From Laspinema palackyanum D2a (GTDB taxonomy: Bacteria > Cyanobacteriota > Cyanobacteriia > Cyanobacteriales > Laspinemataceae): 64,000 nucleotides of DNA. The position numbers were made by a program, and so were the translations under genes. Location of the stretch: assembly GCA_025370845.1 (NCBI GenBank), contig JAMXFF010000030.1:1-64000 (forward strand). Direction: 5' to 3'. The notes under the pieces were generated by a model. It did no database searches. It was not told the DNA's origin and was given only the letters and a program-made list of their open reading frames with translations. Shown one piece after another: positions 20,981 to 29,718 of the stretch; the first letter of the stretch is position 1; each line of letters starts with the position of its first letter.

Positions 20981-22732
20981 ATGCAACCTGTTGACTTGAC
21001 TACCCTGATCGCCGCCTATAGCGAGTTGCGAACCACTTGGTTACCGGCGCGACTCGAACAGGTTTATCAGCGCGATCGCCATACCATTTTTTTAGCCCTA
21101 CGAACCCTCACCGGGCGCGGATGGTTGGCGGTTTCCTGGCATCCCACTGCTGCAAGATTGCATCTGAGTGACCCACCCCCGCGTAAACCGGATACTTTTA
21201 CCTTTAGTGACCAATTGCGCCATCAACTGGGGGGATTGGCATTTGTGGCGATCGCCCCCGTCTCTCCCTGGGAACGAGCCCTGGACCTCCAATTTGCCAA
21301 ACGTCCAGGAGACCCGATCCTCTGGCATTTATATATCGAAATCATGGGCAAACGCAGTAACGCCATCCTCGCCAATGCCGATAATCAAATCGTCACTGCC
21401 GCCCATCAAGTCAGCGAAAAGCAGTCCAGTATCCGCCCGATCCTCACCGGCGCACCCTACGCCCTGCCCCCCAGTTTGACGGACCCGATCCCCAGTCTGA
21501 CGGAATCGCAATCGCGCTGGCAAGAACGGATTGCCCTGATTCCGGATGCTTTGGGACGGCAAATGCTCAAAAGTTATCAGGGTTTGAGTTCTCATTTGGT
21601 CAAAGCGGCGATCGCCTCTGCCAAACTCGACTTTGAACAATCCACCCATAGTCTGACCCAGAAAGATTGGAACCGCCTATTTGACTCCTGGCAACAATGG
21701 CTAAACTTTATTCAAAGCTGTCAAACTGGTGATTTATCCAGTATTTATCCCCATTGGACAGAAACCGGATATCAGGTAATCAACTGGAACCACAATCCAG
21801 AACCCCCGGATTTCAAGTCAGTCCAAGACTTATTAAATCGGTACTATACCGATGAACTGAATCGGTTTGACTTTAAGCAACTGCGCCATCAACTGAGTCA
21901 AAAACTCTCTAATCTGCTAAATAAATTGCGAGTCAAAGGGCAGGGATTTGAAAACCGCTTGCAAGAATCTTCCGAAGCAGACGACTATCGGGCAAAAGCG
22001 GATTTATTGATGGCGAACTTGCAGGAGTGGCAACCAGGGATGAAGGCGATCGGCCTTCCCGACTTTGAAACCGGCGAACCCGTCACCATTCCCCTAGATT
22101 TAGAAAAAAATGCCGTCCAAAATGCCCAATCTCTCTACAAACGCCACCAAAAACTGAAACGGGCGCGGGGTGCTGTAGAACCCTTACTCGCTGCAGTTCG
22201 CCAGGAAATCGACTACTTAGAACAGATTGAAGTCGCCATTTCCCAAATCGACGACTATCGGGAACCGGCAGATTTACAAGCATTGGCGGAAATTCGCGAA
22301 GAGTTCATCCAGCAGGGATATCTCAGCGACCCCGAGTACAAGCGTCAAACCCAGGAATCGACTCCGGAGTTTTACCACTTTGTCTCTCCCAGTGGGTTTG
22401 AACTGTTGATTGGGCGGAACAATCGTCAGAATGATGTGTTGAGTTTTCGGGTAGCGACGGATTATGACTTGTGGTTCCACACCCAGGAGATTGCCGGGAG
22501 TCATGGGTTATTGCGCCTACCCCCGGGTGCCGTTGCCGACGAAACAGATTTACAATTTGCAGCGGATTTAACCGCTTACTATAGTCGCGCCCGTCACAGT
22601 GAGCAAGTCCCGGTGGTGTACACCGAACCGAAAAATGTTTATAAACCCAAAGGGGCGAAACCTGGAATGGTCATTTATAAGCATGAGCGCATTCTGTGGG
22701 GCTGTCCTCAGCATTTTACCCCTCCGACTTAA
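20981..22732 (+). CDS. rqcH: Rqc2 homologue RqcH (NFACT protein)
   Basis: Ribosome-associated quality-control factor that binds obstructed 50S subunits and adds C-terminal alanine tails. 583 residues: NFACT-N at about 1-270 (MQPVDLTTLIAAYSELR..), coiled-coil middle, and the C-terminal NFACT-R domain with LLIGRNNRQND, DLWFHTQEIAGSH and the YTEPKNVYKPKGAKPGMV segment. Older annotations call such proteins fibronectin-binding (FbpA). Start at the first ATG; divergent from remA-gmk. Confidence 0.92.
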   Translation: MQPVDLTTLIAAYSELRTTWLPARLEQVYQRDRHTIFLALRTLTGRGWLAVSWHPTAARLHLSDPPPRKPDTFTFSDQLRHQLGGLAFVAIAPVSPWERALDLQFAKRPGDPILWHLYIEIMGKRSNAILANADNQIVTAAHQVSEKQSSIRPILTGAPYALPPSLTDPIPSLTESQSRWQERIALIPDALGRQMLKSYQGLSSHLVKAAIASAKLDFEQSTHSLTQKDWNRLFDSWQQWLNFIQSCQTGDLSSIYPHWTETGYQVINWNHNPEPPDFKSVQDLLNRYYTDELNRFDFKQLRHQLSQKLSNLLNKLRVKGQGFENRLQESSEADDYRAKADLLMANLQEWQPGMKAIGLPDFETGEPVTIPLDLEKNAVQNAQSLYKRHQKLKRARGAVEPLLAAVRQEIDYLEQIEVAISQIDDYREPADLQALAEIREEFIQQGYLSDPEYKRQTQESTPEFYHFVSPSGFELLIGRNNRQNDVLSFRVATDYDLWFHTQEIAGSHGLLRLPPGAVADETDLQFAADLTAYYSRARHSEQVPVVYTEPKNVYKPKGAKPGMVIYKHERILWGCPQHFTPPT

Positions 22733-22828
22733 TCTTTGATTATTGAAGTCAGAAGATTGGATAAAATTTACTGACCTGTAGGGAAAAATACGGAAGGATG
22801 CGATCGTGTCTTCTGTTACAATACGCCT

Positions 22829-22963
22829 TGAGGAACAGATTTAACAATCAATCGCCTTCTGCAAGGTTGGGAACGCGCAGTTAGGATTTCCTCGAAAAGA
22901 AACGACAACGCAAAGGGTATTTTTTTAGGGTGACCAGCTAGAATTCTAGCTGGTCTTTTTTTC
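22829..22963 (+). ncRNA. Candidate small RNA with own promoter and terminator
   Basis: A TACAAT box (22817-22822) is followed about 7 bp later by a roughly 135-nt stretch that has no believable reading frame and ends in a perfect 24-bp palindrome plus T8. GAGGAA near the predicted 5' end can pair with TTCCTC (about 22888-22893), enclosing a CTTCTGCAAGG hairpin region. I do not recognise 6S RNA, tmRNA, SRP RNA or Yfr1. It lies 95 bp after rqcH. An alternative reading is just a long 3' region of rqcH. Confidence 0.45.
22932..22963 (+). terminator. Strong Rho-independent terminator
   Basis: GACCAGCTAGAATTCTAGCTGGTC is self-complementary: 10-11-bp stem with a tight loop, positions 22932-22955. 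It is followed directly by T8. No comparable signal for the opposite strand. Confidence 0.85.
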
Positions 22964-23305
22964 TTTCGAGGCCCCCACCCAGTTTCTAGCCCTCCACCCC
23001 GAGTCAGAAACCCGGTTTTTAGCCGCAATCCCTTCGCCAATTGAATAGTCACTGGCCCCAGAGGAATGTTGGTGAATACAGCCCAGACTGGATAATCGTT
23101 TGAAAATCTGACGCCATAAAACAGGGTCTTCTTTGGGCTAATGTAGATGCCATTTGTAGTTGTGGTAAACAACAAGTGACATCTCAATTACCCTTCCCTG
23201 GAGTTGGCTAAGGTATTGGTCTAATGTAAATGATATATATATAAGTCTTAACAAAGTATCCTTAAGTGATCTCGACAGTTGAAGTAAAGGTAGTTAAAAT
23301 ATAAA

Positions 23306-23352
23306 TATAGGAATTTGAACTGATTTGTAACAAATCAGTTCAAATTCCTATA
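23306..23352. repeat. Perfect inverted repeat, 23-bp arms, 1-nt centre
   Basis: TATAGGAATTTGAACTGATTTGT, one A, then its exact reverse complement. Ends 39 bp before the ABC transporter ATG. Could be an operator, a 5' hairpin in the mRNA, or a small mobile repeat. It is AT-rich, unlike the GC-rich repeats elsewhere. Confidence 0.8.
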
Positions 23353-23391
23353 CTCAAAAATAACTCCTCAAAAATAAATTAAATAACTCCC

Positions 23392-25113
23392 ATGAAAAAG
23401 TTAAAAATTGACTTTAGTGCTTGCCAGCGCTTTTGGGCGGTAGCGAAGCCATACTGGTGGGATTCTCAAGAAAGGTGGAGAGCCATTGGTTTGCTGGTAT
23501 TGGTGATGTTTTTATTAATGCTCCACGCCCAGATGAATGTTCTCCAAAACGGCCAAAGAGGAGAGTTTACATCAGCCCTGGCTGAAAAAAATGCAGGCAG
23601 ATTTTGGCAAGGTGTCCTGACCTATCTCGTGGCTTGTATTATCTACGTTACTTTGCAAAGTATTAATTCCTATTTAGAAGAGAAAATTCGGTGGTTTTGG
23701 CGCAGGTGGTTGACGAATTCTTATCTACAAAAGTACATGACAAATCGCAACTTTTATAGATTGGGTTCTTGGACGGCAAAAATTGATAATCCAGACCAGA
23801 GAATTTCTCAAGATATTGAAAGGTTTTGCCAGATGTCTCTGGTTTTATTTATGAACTTTAGCTCATCTTTGGTGAATATTATTGCTTTTGGGGTCGTTCT
23901 CTGGTCAATGTCTCATAATCTGGTGATTTTACTAATCGTGTATGCGGGTCTGGGAATGCTGATCACGACGGTGGGATTTGGCCGGATTTTAATTCCCCTA
24001 CAAACCGAGCAACTCAAGCAAGAAGCTAATTTCCGATTTGGCTTGGTACGCATTCGGGAAAACGCTGAATCGATTGCATTTTATGGAGGAGATAATCGAG
24101 AGTTAAATAATGTTAAGCAAATATTTAAGGGGGTTTTAAGTAATTATAACAAAATTATCCTGTGGGAGACAAAATTAGCATTTTTTAGCAGTGGCTATCA
24201 GGTAATTACTTGGATATTACCGGCTGTAATTCTCGGCCCAAGAATCTTATCTGGTCAAACGGAGGTGGGAATTTTAGTCGAAGCAGGAGGGGCTTTCATC
24301 AATGTATTTAACTCTCTAATTGTTGTTGTTAGAATGTTTAAGAATCTCACTCGCTTTGTGGCAGCAATTGATCGGTTAGAGAGCTTGGAGAAAGTCCTGG
24401 AAGAACCCACAGCCTCACCCATAGATGGGAATACGACTATTGATACAATTGAAGATTCCAGTTTAAGCTTAGAACATATAACTTTGCAAACTCCCAATTA
24501 TAATCGGACTTTAGTGAAGGATGTATCTGTGGAAATGCAATCGGGAGAAAGATTGCTAATTGTGGGAGTAAGCGGTTGTGGTAAGAGTTCGATTGTCCGA
24601 GCGATCGCCGGTTTATGGAACTCTGGAACTGGGACAATTCACCGACCGAAATTAGGGGAGATTCTTTTCTTACCCCAACGTCCTTATATGATTTTAGGTT
24701 CCCTGCGCGAGCAACTGCTTTATCCCAGCACAAACCTGAATATTTCTGATTTAGAAATATATCAAGTATTAAAACAAGTTAATTTGCCCGAATTAGCGGA
24801 AAGGTTCGGTGGTTTAGATGCGCTCGAAGACTGGGATCATGTATTGTCCATCGGAGAACAACAGCGGGTTGCTTTTGCTCGGTTGTTGCTGACCCATCCT
24901 CGTTATGCCATTTTAGACGAAGCAACGAGTGCTCTGGATATGAAAAATGAGCAAAGTCTTTATAACCATTTGCAAAAGCTATCTACCATTTATCTGAGTG
25001 TAGGACACCGCCCGACCTTGTTGCAATATCACGACAAAGTTTTGGAAGTCCATGACGATGAAACTTGGCGGGTGATTTCTGCCCAAGATTACAATTTCAT
25101 GTCAATGCCTTAA
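23392..25113 (+). CDS. ABC transporter, fused permease/ATPase (ABCD/SbmA-BacA type)
   Basis: 573 residues. An N-terminal membrane domain of about six spans of the ABC_membrane_2 type (VLVMFLLMLHAQMN.., EEKIRWFWRRWLT) is followed by an ATPase with Walker A GVSGCGKSS, Q-loop, signature LSIGEQQRVA and Walker B YAILDEATSALD. This architecture occurs in peroxisomal ABCD proteins, BacA-like peptide/cobalamin importers and YddA. The substrate cannot be told from sequence. Single gene; composition is more AT-rich than its neighbours. Confidence 0.88.
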   Translation: MKKLKIDFSACQRFWAVAKPYWWDSQERWRAIGLLVLVMFLLMLHAQMNVLQNGQRGEFTSALAEKNAGRFWQGVLTYLVACIIYVTLQSINSYLEEKIRWFWRRWLTNSYLQKYMTNRNFYRLGSWTAKIDNPDQRISQDIERFCQMSLVLFMNFSSSLVNIIAFGVVLWSMSHNLVILLIVYAGLGMLITTVGFGRILIPLQTEQLKQEANFRFGLVRIRENAESIAFYGGDNRELNNVKQIFKGVLSNYNKIILWETKLAFFSSGYQVITWILPAVILGPRILSGQTEVGILVEAGGAFINVFNSLIVVVRMFKNLTRFVAAIDRLESLEKVLEEPTASPIDGNTTIDTIEDSSLSLEHITLQTPNYNRTLVKDVSVEMQSGERLLIVGVSGCGKSSIVRAIAGLWNSGTGTIHRPKLGEILFLPQRPYMILGSLREQLLYPSTNLNISDLEIYQVLKQVNLPELAERFGGLDALEDWDHVLSIGEQQRVAFARLLLTHPRYAILDEATSALDMKNEQSLYNHLQKLSTIYLSVGHRPTLLQYHDKVLEVHDDETWRVISAQDYNFMSMP

Positions 25114-25206
25114 TCGGGAGATAACGCTGAAACGGTGAACAGGGCTTTACGCAAGTTAATTAGTTTGTTTCCGAAAAATCATCAGGTCATTTGAACTCAG
25201 CAGGAA

Positions 25207-25246
25207 AGAAACTCGGTTTCTGGGATCGATAAGAAACCGGGTTTCT
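25207..25246. repeat. AGAAACCCGGTTTCT palindromes (two copies)
   Basis: AGAAACTCGGTTTCT (25207-25221) and AGAAACCGGGTTTCT (25232-25246). The second overlaps the last codon of the PIN toxin remnant. More copies at 25967-26134. Confidence 0.8.
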
Positions 25247-25664
25247 ATTTTAAATCCGTAAAAATCCGAGTAAAACCTTCTTGAGCAAAATGTTGATCGT
25301 AAGTCAGAACTTCTGTGATGCCCATTTATTTCATAACTATCATAGAAATGCAATCCGTTAGACTATAGCCTTTGTCTAAACGCTGACCATATAAGCTTAG
25401 TCCTAACTCGCGGATTTCTGGTGTATAAGCAATCACTTCGATGGTTTGCTCTCGCCGCATTTGTAAACACATAGCGAGTCCTTTTTGTCGCATTAGGCTG
25501 CCTTTATAGGCTGCGTATGCTAAAATCTCATCAATTACACCATCGGTTGTAATGATTGGTACCTTTGGATAGTTGTGTGCATAATTTAGAGCGGCTTGAT
25601 GCCAGTTATCCCGGGGGTTCAACAGAGCTATCCAATAAAAGGTATCACCAAAAACTCGCTTCAT
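25245..25664 (-). pseudogene. PIN-domain toxin (VapC-like) with in-frame nonsense codon
   Basis: The reading frame encodes a PIN ribonuclease: MKRVFGDTFYWIALL with the first acidic residue (Asp7), TTDGVIDE in the middle and KGYSLTDCISM (third acidic site). It stops at TAA (25326-25328) after VMK. The same frame then resumes without shift, MGITEVLTYDQHFAQEGF, the normal PIN C-terminus with its fourth acidic residue, to a stop at 25245. A single CAA-to-TAA-type change would explain it. The short product (112 residues) lacks the last strand and is probably inactive unless the stop is read through. Confidence 0.8.
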
Positions 25665-25909
25665 AATTCACGCTTGGGAGTTCCATAAATGTAATGATCG
25701 TGTTGTTCCGATCCATCGGTCGGTAAGGTGGCTAAAATATCTGGAGGAATATCTGAAACAAGCTCTTGAATAAATGATCCAAATGGCTTAGATTGTTCTT
25801 GTTGGCGGTGATATTTTAATTTAGCTAATAATAAAAAGTCAAAAACTTCTTCAATGACGATATCAGGCGATTGTTCAATTTCGTGAATCAGTTGTTCTTT
25901 TATGGTCAT
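25661..25909 (-). CDS. Antitoxin of the PIN toxin pair (DUF2281-like)
   Basis: 82 residues, MTIKEQLIHEIEQSPDIVIE EVFDFLLLAK.., the N-terminal amphipathic 'LP/IEEVLDFL' helix pattern of DUF2281/VapB-type antitoxins common in cyanobacteria, followed by a short acidic linker for toxin binding. Overlaps the toxin frame by 4 bp (ATGA), the usual toxin-antitoxin layout. With the toxin apparently broken, the antitoxin may be a relic or serve trans-neutralisation. Confidence 0.75.
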   Translation of the reverse strand: MTIKEQLIHEIEQSPDIVIEEVFDFLLLAKLKYHRQQEQSKPFGSFIQELVSDIPPDILATLPTDGSEQHDHYIYGTPKREL

Positions 25910-25966
25910 AAATTTGTGTTTTTTGATTTAAGCATCAGTTATCCTCTTAGAGAGTATAACTTATAA

Positions 25967-26134
25967 AGAAACCGGGTTTCTATGACAGTTGTTGCTGGGT
26001 AGCAAAGGTTGTCTGAAGAAACCCGGTTTCTGGACCTAGGTTTTGGGGTTAATTGAATTCGGCAAAGAAGAAACCGGGTTTCTATCCCAAATCTGTGGCA
26101 AGTAAGCCAGCATCTAGGCAGAAACCCGGTTTCT
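25967..26134. repeat. Cluster of four AGAAACC(C/G)GGTTTCT palindromes
   Basis: Copies at 25967-25981, 26017-26031, 26069-26083 and 26120-26134, spacing 50, 52 and 51 bp, alternating CCGGG and CCCGG centres. They fill the gap between the antitoxin promoter and the end of the GT4 gene. A degenerate copy lies near 23006. Confidence 0.85.
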
Positions 26135-26149
26135 TGTCCCTTGAGTTCT

Positions 26150-27430
26150 TTAAGCGGCGAGAACTGGGGCACTCATCGGAACAACAGGTTCCGACAGGAG
26201 TTGGTTATAAACGAGGGCGAGTCGATTGGCGACACTTTCCCAGCTAAAGGCTAATTCTACTCGCAGGCAACCGGAACCTCCGAGCTCGTCTCGCCATTCG
26301 GGATTGCTGAGGATCCGGTCGATCGCCTTCGCAAAGGCCCGTTCATCTTTCGGAGGGGCCAAGAGTCCGGTGATTTCTGGGACGACGGTGAATTTTAATC
26401 CACCCACATCGGAGGCAACCACGGGAGTCCGACTCGCCATTGCTTCGATCGCCACTAATCCAAAGGGTTCATAATGACTGGGGACAACACAGACATCGGC
26501 GGCAGCATAGTACAAATGCAGGTTCGTTTTGCCTAACTGTCCGGGGAAGGTGGTAATGTCATCAATTCCCAGTTCTTTGACGATGCCATGAATGCGATCG
26601 CGTTCGATGCCATCACTCTGTCCGGGACGATAACCGCCTCCGATAATCAGTTGCAGTTTGTCGCGATCGCTCTCTAATAAGCTAGACTGTCCAACTGCAC
26701 GAACCAGAGTCTCGATTCCTTTGCGGCGATCAAACCGACCCACATAAAGCACCACTTTCGCATCGGGTTTAATCCCTAATTCTGCACGCGCTTGATCCCG
26801 AGTGACACTGCCAAAGCGGTTGATATCCGTCCCACAGGGAATCACTTCGATTTCCCCCTTGGTTGAGACCAGTTTCCTCATGTGTTGTTGTTCTTGAGGA
26901 CTGGTGGCAATGATGCGATCGGCAGTTTCCAGACAGGCTTTTTCTGTTGCCAGTCGGGTAGTGGCGATCGCCGGTTTATCAGTGATGGATTGATACTTAA
27001 CCGCACCCAGGGAATGATAGGTATGCACCAGTCGCAGCGGTTGATGCTTGGAGAGTTCCATTCCCACCCACGAAGATAACCAATAATGGCTATGAATCAG
27101 GGAATATTGAATACCTTCTCTGCGTTGGAATTCCTGGAACGCTTTCACAAACTCAGGCAGGTATCCAAATATTTTATCTCGACCAATAAACTTAGCGGGT
27201 CCTGCATTTAAGCGGATAGTTCGACAATCGGGATGATGATTCACAATTGCCGCTTGTTCGGGATGATTTCGGCGGGTAAACATATCCACCTTCCATCCGA
27301 GTTTGGCAAGGGCCAAACCGACTTGGAGAACGTAAACGTTTTGGCCTCCTGCCTCTTCCTTACCGATTTCTGCGGCGGGGTCGCCAGTAACAGAAATTAA
27401 AGCAATCCGATTTTTGTTTAGGTTTAGCAT
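26150..27430 (-). CDS. GT4-family glycosyltransferase (sucrose-phosphate-synthase-like)
   Basis: Retaining GT-B glycosyltransferase. From ATG 27430 (MLNLNKNRIALISVTGDPAA): GGQNVYV donor/acceptor loop, SHYWLSSWVG, GTDINRF, YVGRFDRRKGIETLV and the nucleotide-sugar E-x7-E motif HYEPFGLVAIEAMA. The first 28 codons of the longer frame are not conserved-looking and are left out. Closest to the sucrose-phosphate synthase/sucrose synthase glucosyltransferase group, but 426 residues with no phosphatase part; sugar and acceptor are not certain. Confidence 0.88.
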   Translation of the reverse strand: MLNLNKNRIALISVTGDPAAEIGKEEAGGQNVYVLQVGLALAKLGWKVDMFTRRNHPEQAAIVNHHPDCRTIRLNAGPAKFIGRDKIFGYLPEFVKAFQEFQRREGIQYSLIHSHYWLSSWVGMELSKHQPLRLVHTYHSLGAVKYQSITDKPAIATTRLATEKACLETADRIIATSPQEQQHMRKLVSTKGEIEVIPCGTDINRFGSVTRDQARAELGIKPDAKVVLYVGRFDRRKGIETLVRAVGQSSLLESDRDKLQLIIGGGYRPGQSDGIERDRIHGIVKELGIDDITTFPGQLGKTNLHLYYAAADVCVVPSHYEPFGLVAIEAMASRTPVVASDVGGLKFTVVPEITGLLAPPKDERAFAKAIDRILSNPEWRDELGGSGCLRVELAFSWESVANRLALVYNQLLSEPVVPMSAPVLAA

Positions 27431-28187
27431 AACTTTGATCTTCACCTCATGCCTTGTTAGCTTGCTGAATGGCTCGATGGGGTTAATCCCATGAGGTTCA
27501 GACAAACCGAACAAATTACTCGTCTAAGGACACTAATGAGATCGCGCAAATGAATAAATTTTACCGATCTTTCAGTCTCGTCTCAATGCCGACGGGGTTA
27601 GCTGATGGGCGAGGATTGAGAGATATCCCTTTTCTCGGTGGAGAAAATAAGCTCCTGAGTGGGTTCCCCCGCTTCAGTTGTTGGATAGGATTAGCAAAGT
27701 TTATCCCCGACATTAAACGGAGTTATGCAAACCCCCAACTGAATTAGGCTGACTTATTGAACTACTGGTAATATAACCTACTCCTCTTGAAATTTTCCAT
27801 ACGTCGGAGGATAGATTTGATGGGGGACTTCAAATTGCCGGTTACATCTATCTACAGACATAATTTTGGGTATGTCTTTAGACATAAATAAGCAGTTAAA
27901 GGGGGAAATTGGTTGAAATCGGACTTGGGCTACTCTAAAGGAGTTCCTTGGAAAAACAAACCCTGTTTTTGGCTTATATTGGGTGTTCAACTCGGGTCAG
28001 GGCGAAACTTGAACCAGACCAGGGAGGCGATCGCTATAAACAGCCGCTACAATTAAATAAATCATGCCCTACCCCTGGCCGATAGCACCTCAAGGATTCC
28101 TTGGATTTGAGGGACAACATTAAGCATTGATGCTCTCTGGGGCAGAAATTTCGGGGGGACTGTTTTAATTTTATTATTTTTTTGATT
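27431..28187. other. Intergenic, no gene recognised
   Basis: 757 bp between divergent genes. Contains only short frames with shadow-like composition and a small inverted pair AGACATA..TATGTCT (27853-27872). Presumably the two promoters. No RNA gene or repeat of the local families seen. Confidence 0.5.
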
Positions 28188-28784
28188 ATGCTGGATTGGA
28201 TTACGAACACAATTACCGCTTTTAACTATTGGGGCATCGCTTTGTTGATGTTCCTAGAGAATATTATTCCGCCAATTCCTTCGGAACTTATTATGCCCTT
28301 GGCTGGATTTACTGTTACCCAAGGTAAACTCGTCTTTTGGGGGGTAGTAGTTGCGGGAACGGTCGGCTCTCTTCTCGGTGCCTTACCTTGGTATTATGTG
28401 AGCAGAAGGCTGGGGGAAAATCGATTAAAACAATGGATAGACCAATATGGAAAATGGCTAAAATTGAACAGTGAAGATATTAATAAGTCTCAAGATTGGT
28501 TTATGAAATATGGGGCGGCAGTTGTTTTATTTGGACGACTAATTCCGGGAATTCGCACCTTTATTTCGGTTCCTGCGGGTTTGCAAAAGATGCCTTTTAT
28601 TGAATTTATAGGTTACTCGTTAATTGGATCACTCTGCTGGAATCTTTTGCTCACTTATGCGGGCTTTGTATTGGGTCAGAATTATGGGCTGGTTGAGAAG
28701 TTTTTAGGTCCAGTTGCTGCAGTTGTGCTGGTTGGATTGGCACTTTTCTTTATTGTCTGGGTAGTCCAGCGGAAAAGGCAGTAG
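28188..28784 (+). CDS. DedA family membrane protein
   Basis: 198 residues from ATG 28188; the frame could start at a TTG two codons earlier. Inner-membrane protein of the DedA/SNARE-associated (VTT) family: ENIIPPIPSELIMPLAGF near residue 27 and the FGRLIPGIRTFISVPAG motif near 121, both hallmarks. Family members include undecaprenyl-phosphate and phospholipid flippases. Four to five membrane spans. Monocistronic. Confidence 0.92.
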   Translation: MLDWITNTITAFNYWGIALLMFLENIIPPIPSELIMPLAGFTVTQGKLVFWGVVVAGTVGSLLGALPWYYVSRRLGENRLKQWIDQYGKWLKLNSEDINKSQDWFMKYGAAVVLFGRLIPGIRTFISVPAGLQKMPFIEFIGYSLIGSLCWNLLLTYAGFVLGQNYGLVEKFLGPVAAVVLVGLALFFIVWVVQRKRQ

Positions 28785-28999
28785 CAGGATAGAGGTTTCC
28801 ACAGGTATGAGCAGGAGATTTTGAGAATCGGACCGGTGTGGAGTTGAGGGGCCTCAGAGGTTTTTTATGCTTAACTCTTATCAGGCTCAGGGACCCTAGG
28901 GACGTTTAACGGGCGATCGCCCGGTTCTCTGGTATTTCCTTGTTTAGAACTGCAGGGGGTATGATATATTAATTGATTGTGCCGAATTAATGGAAGTCC

Positions 29000-29197
29000 A
29001 TGCCTAAACTGAAAACCAGAAAGGCTGCTGCCAAGCGCTTTAGAGCCACAGGCAGTGGTAAGATCAAGCGTCGGAAAGCCTACAAAAGCCACCTTCTCGA
29101 ACACAAATCGGCTGCTCGCAGAAATCGTTTGTCCAAGAGCGCCCTTGTCAGCGAGCAGGATGAAAAAAACGTGCATTTAATGATGCCGTATTTGTAA
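29000..29197 (+). CDS. rpmI: 50S ribosomal protein L35
   Basis: 65 residues, [20 protein letters not shown].., highly basic, full length. First gene of the rpmI-rplT pair. The infC gene, often upstream in other bacteria, is not here. Confidence 0.98.
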   Translation: MPKLKTRKAAAKRFRATGSGKIKRRKAYKSHLLEHKSAARRNRLSKSALVSEQDEKNVHLMMPYL

Positions 29198-29358
29198 AAA
29201 GCTAGAAGCTCGATTTGTGGCGACAGAAGTCAGATAGCGTCACAGCCCCCGAGGTCCGATTAGATCTGGCTTCCTAGCCCGGTAGCGGGGGGAGAACCCC
29301 TCTGCAATCGAGGGAAATGATTCAGTGTTCAGATTTGTACAAATAAAGGAAAGTAACC

Positions 29359-29715
29359 ATGTCACGGGTAAAACGCGGGAACGTTGCGCGCAACCGCCGC
29401 AAAAAGATACTGAAAATGGCCAAGGGATTTCGGGGTTCGCACTCGAAACTGTTCCGGACAGCCAATCAGCAGGTGATGAAAGCCCTGCGGAATTCCTATC
29501 GCGATCGCCGCAATCGCAAGCGTGATTTTCGCCGTCTGTGGATCGCCCGGATTAACGCCGCCTCTCGGATGCATGGCATGAGCTACAGTCAATTGATTGG
29601 CAACCTCAAGAAAGCCAATATTCAGCTCAACCGCAAAATGCTCTCTCAAATGGCAATTTTAGACCCGGCGAGTTTTGCCAAAGTTGTAGAACTGGCCGCT
29701 CAAGCCAAATCATAA
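29359..29715 (+). CDS. rplT: 50S ribosomal protein L20
   Basis: 118 residues, [19 protein letters not shown].., complete. L20 is an early 50S assembly protein that in other bacteria represses its own operon by binding structured mRNA. The 161-bp GC-rich space before it (29198-29358), with GGGGGGAGAACCCC-type pairing, is a candidate for such a site (inference). AGGAAAG 7 bp before the ATG. Confidence 0.98.
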   Translation: MSRVKRGNVARNRRKKILKMAKGFRGSHSKLFRTANQQVMKALRNSYRDRRNRKRDFRRLWIARINAASRMHGMSYSQLIGNLKKANIQLNRKMLSQMAILDPASFAKVVELAAQAKS

Positions 29716-29718
29716 GTG

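Noticed and set aside
22829..22963. 6S RNA, SRP RNA, tmRNA or Yfr1 for the small RNA candidate
   Set aside because: None of their conserved sequence marks was seen; left as unassigned.
22816..23187. Minus-strand 123-codon frame after rqcH
   Set aside because: Runs through a strong terminator palindrome and a repeat fragment; lysine/arginine runs come from the T8 tract.
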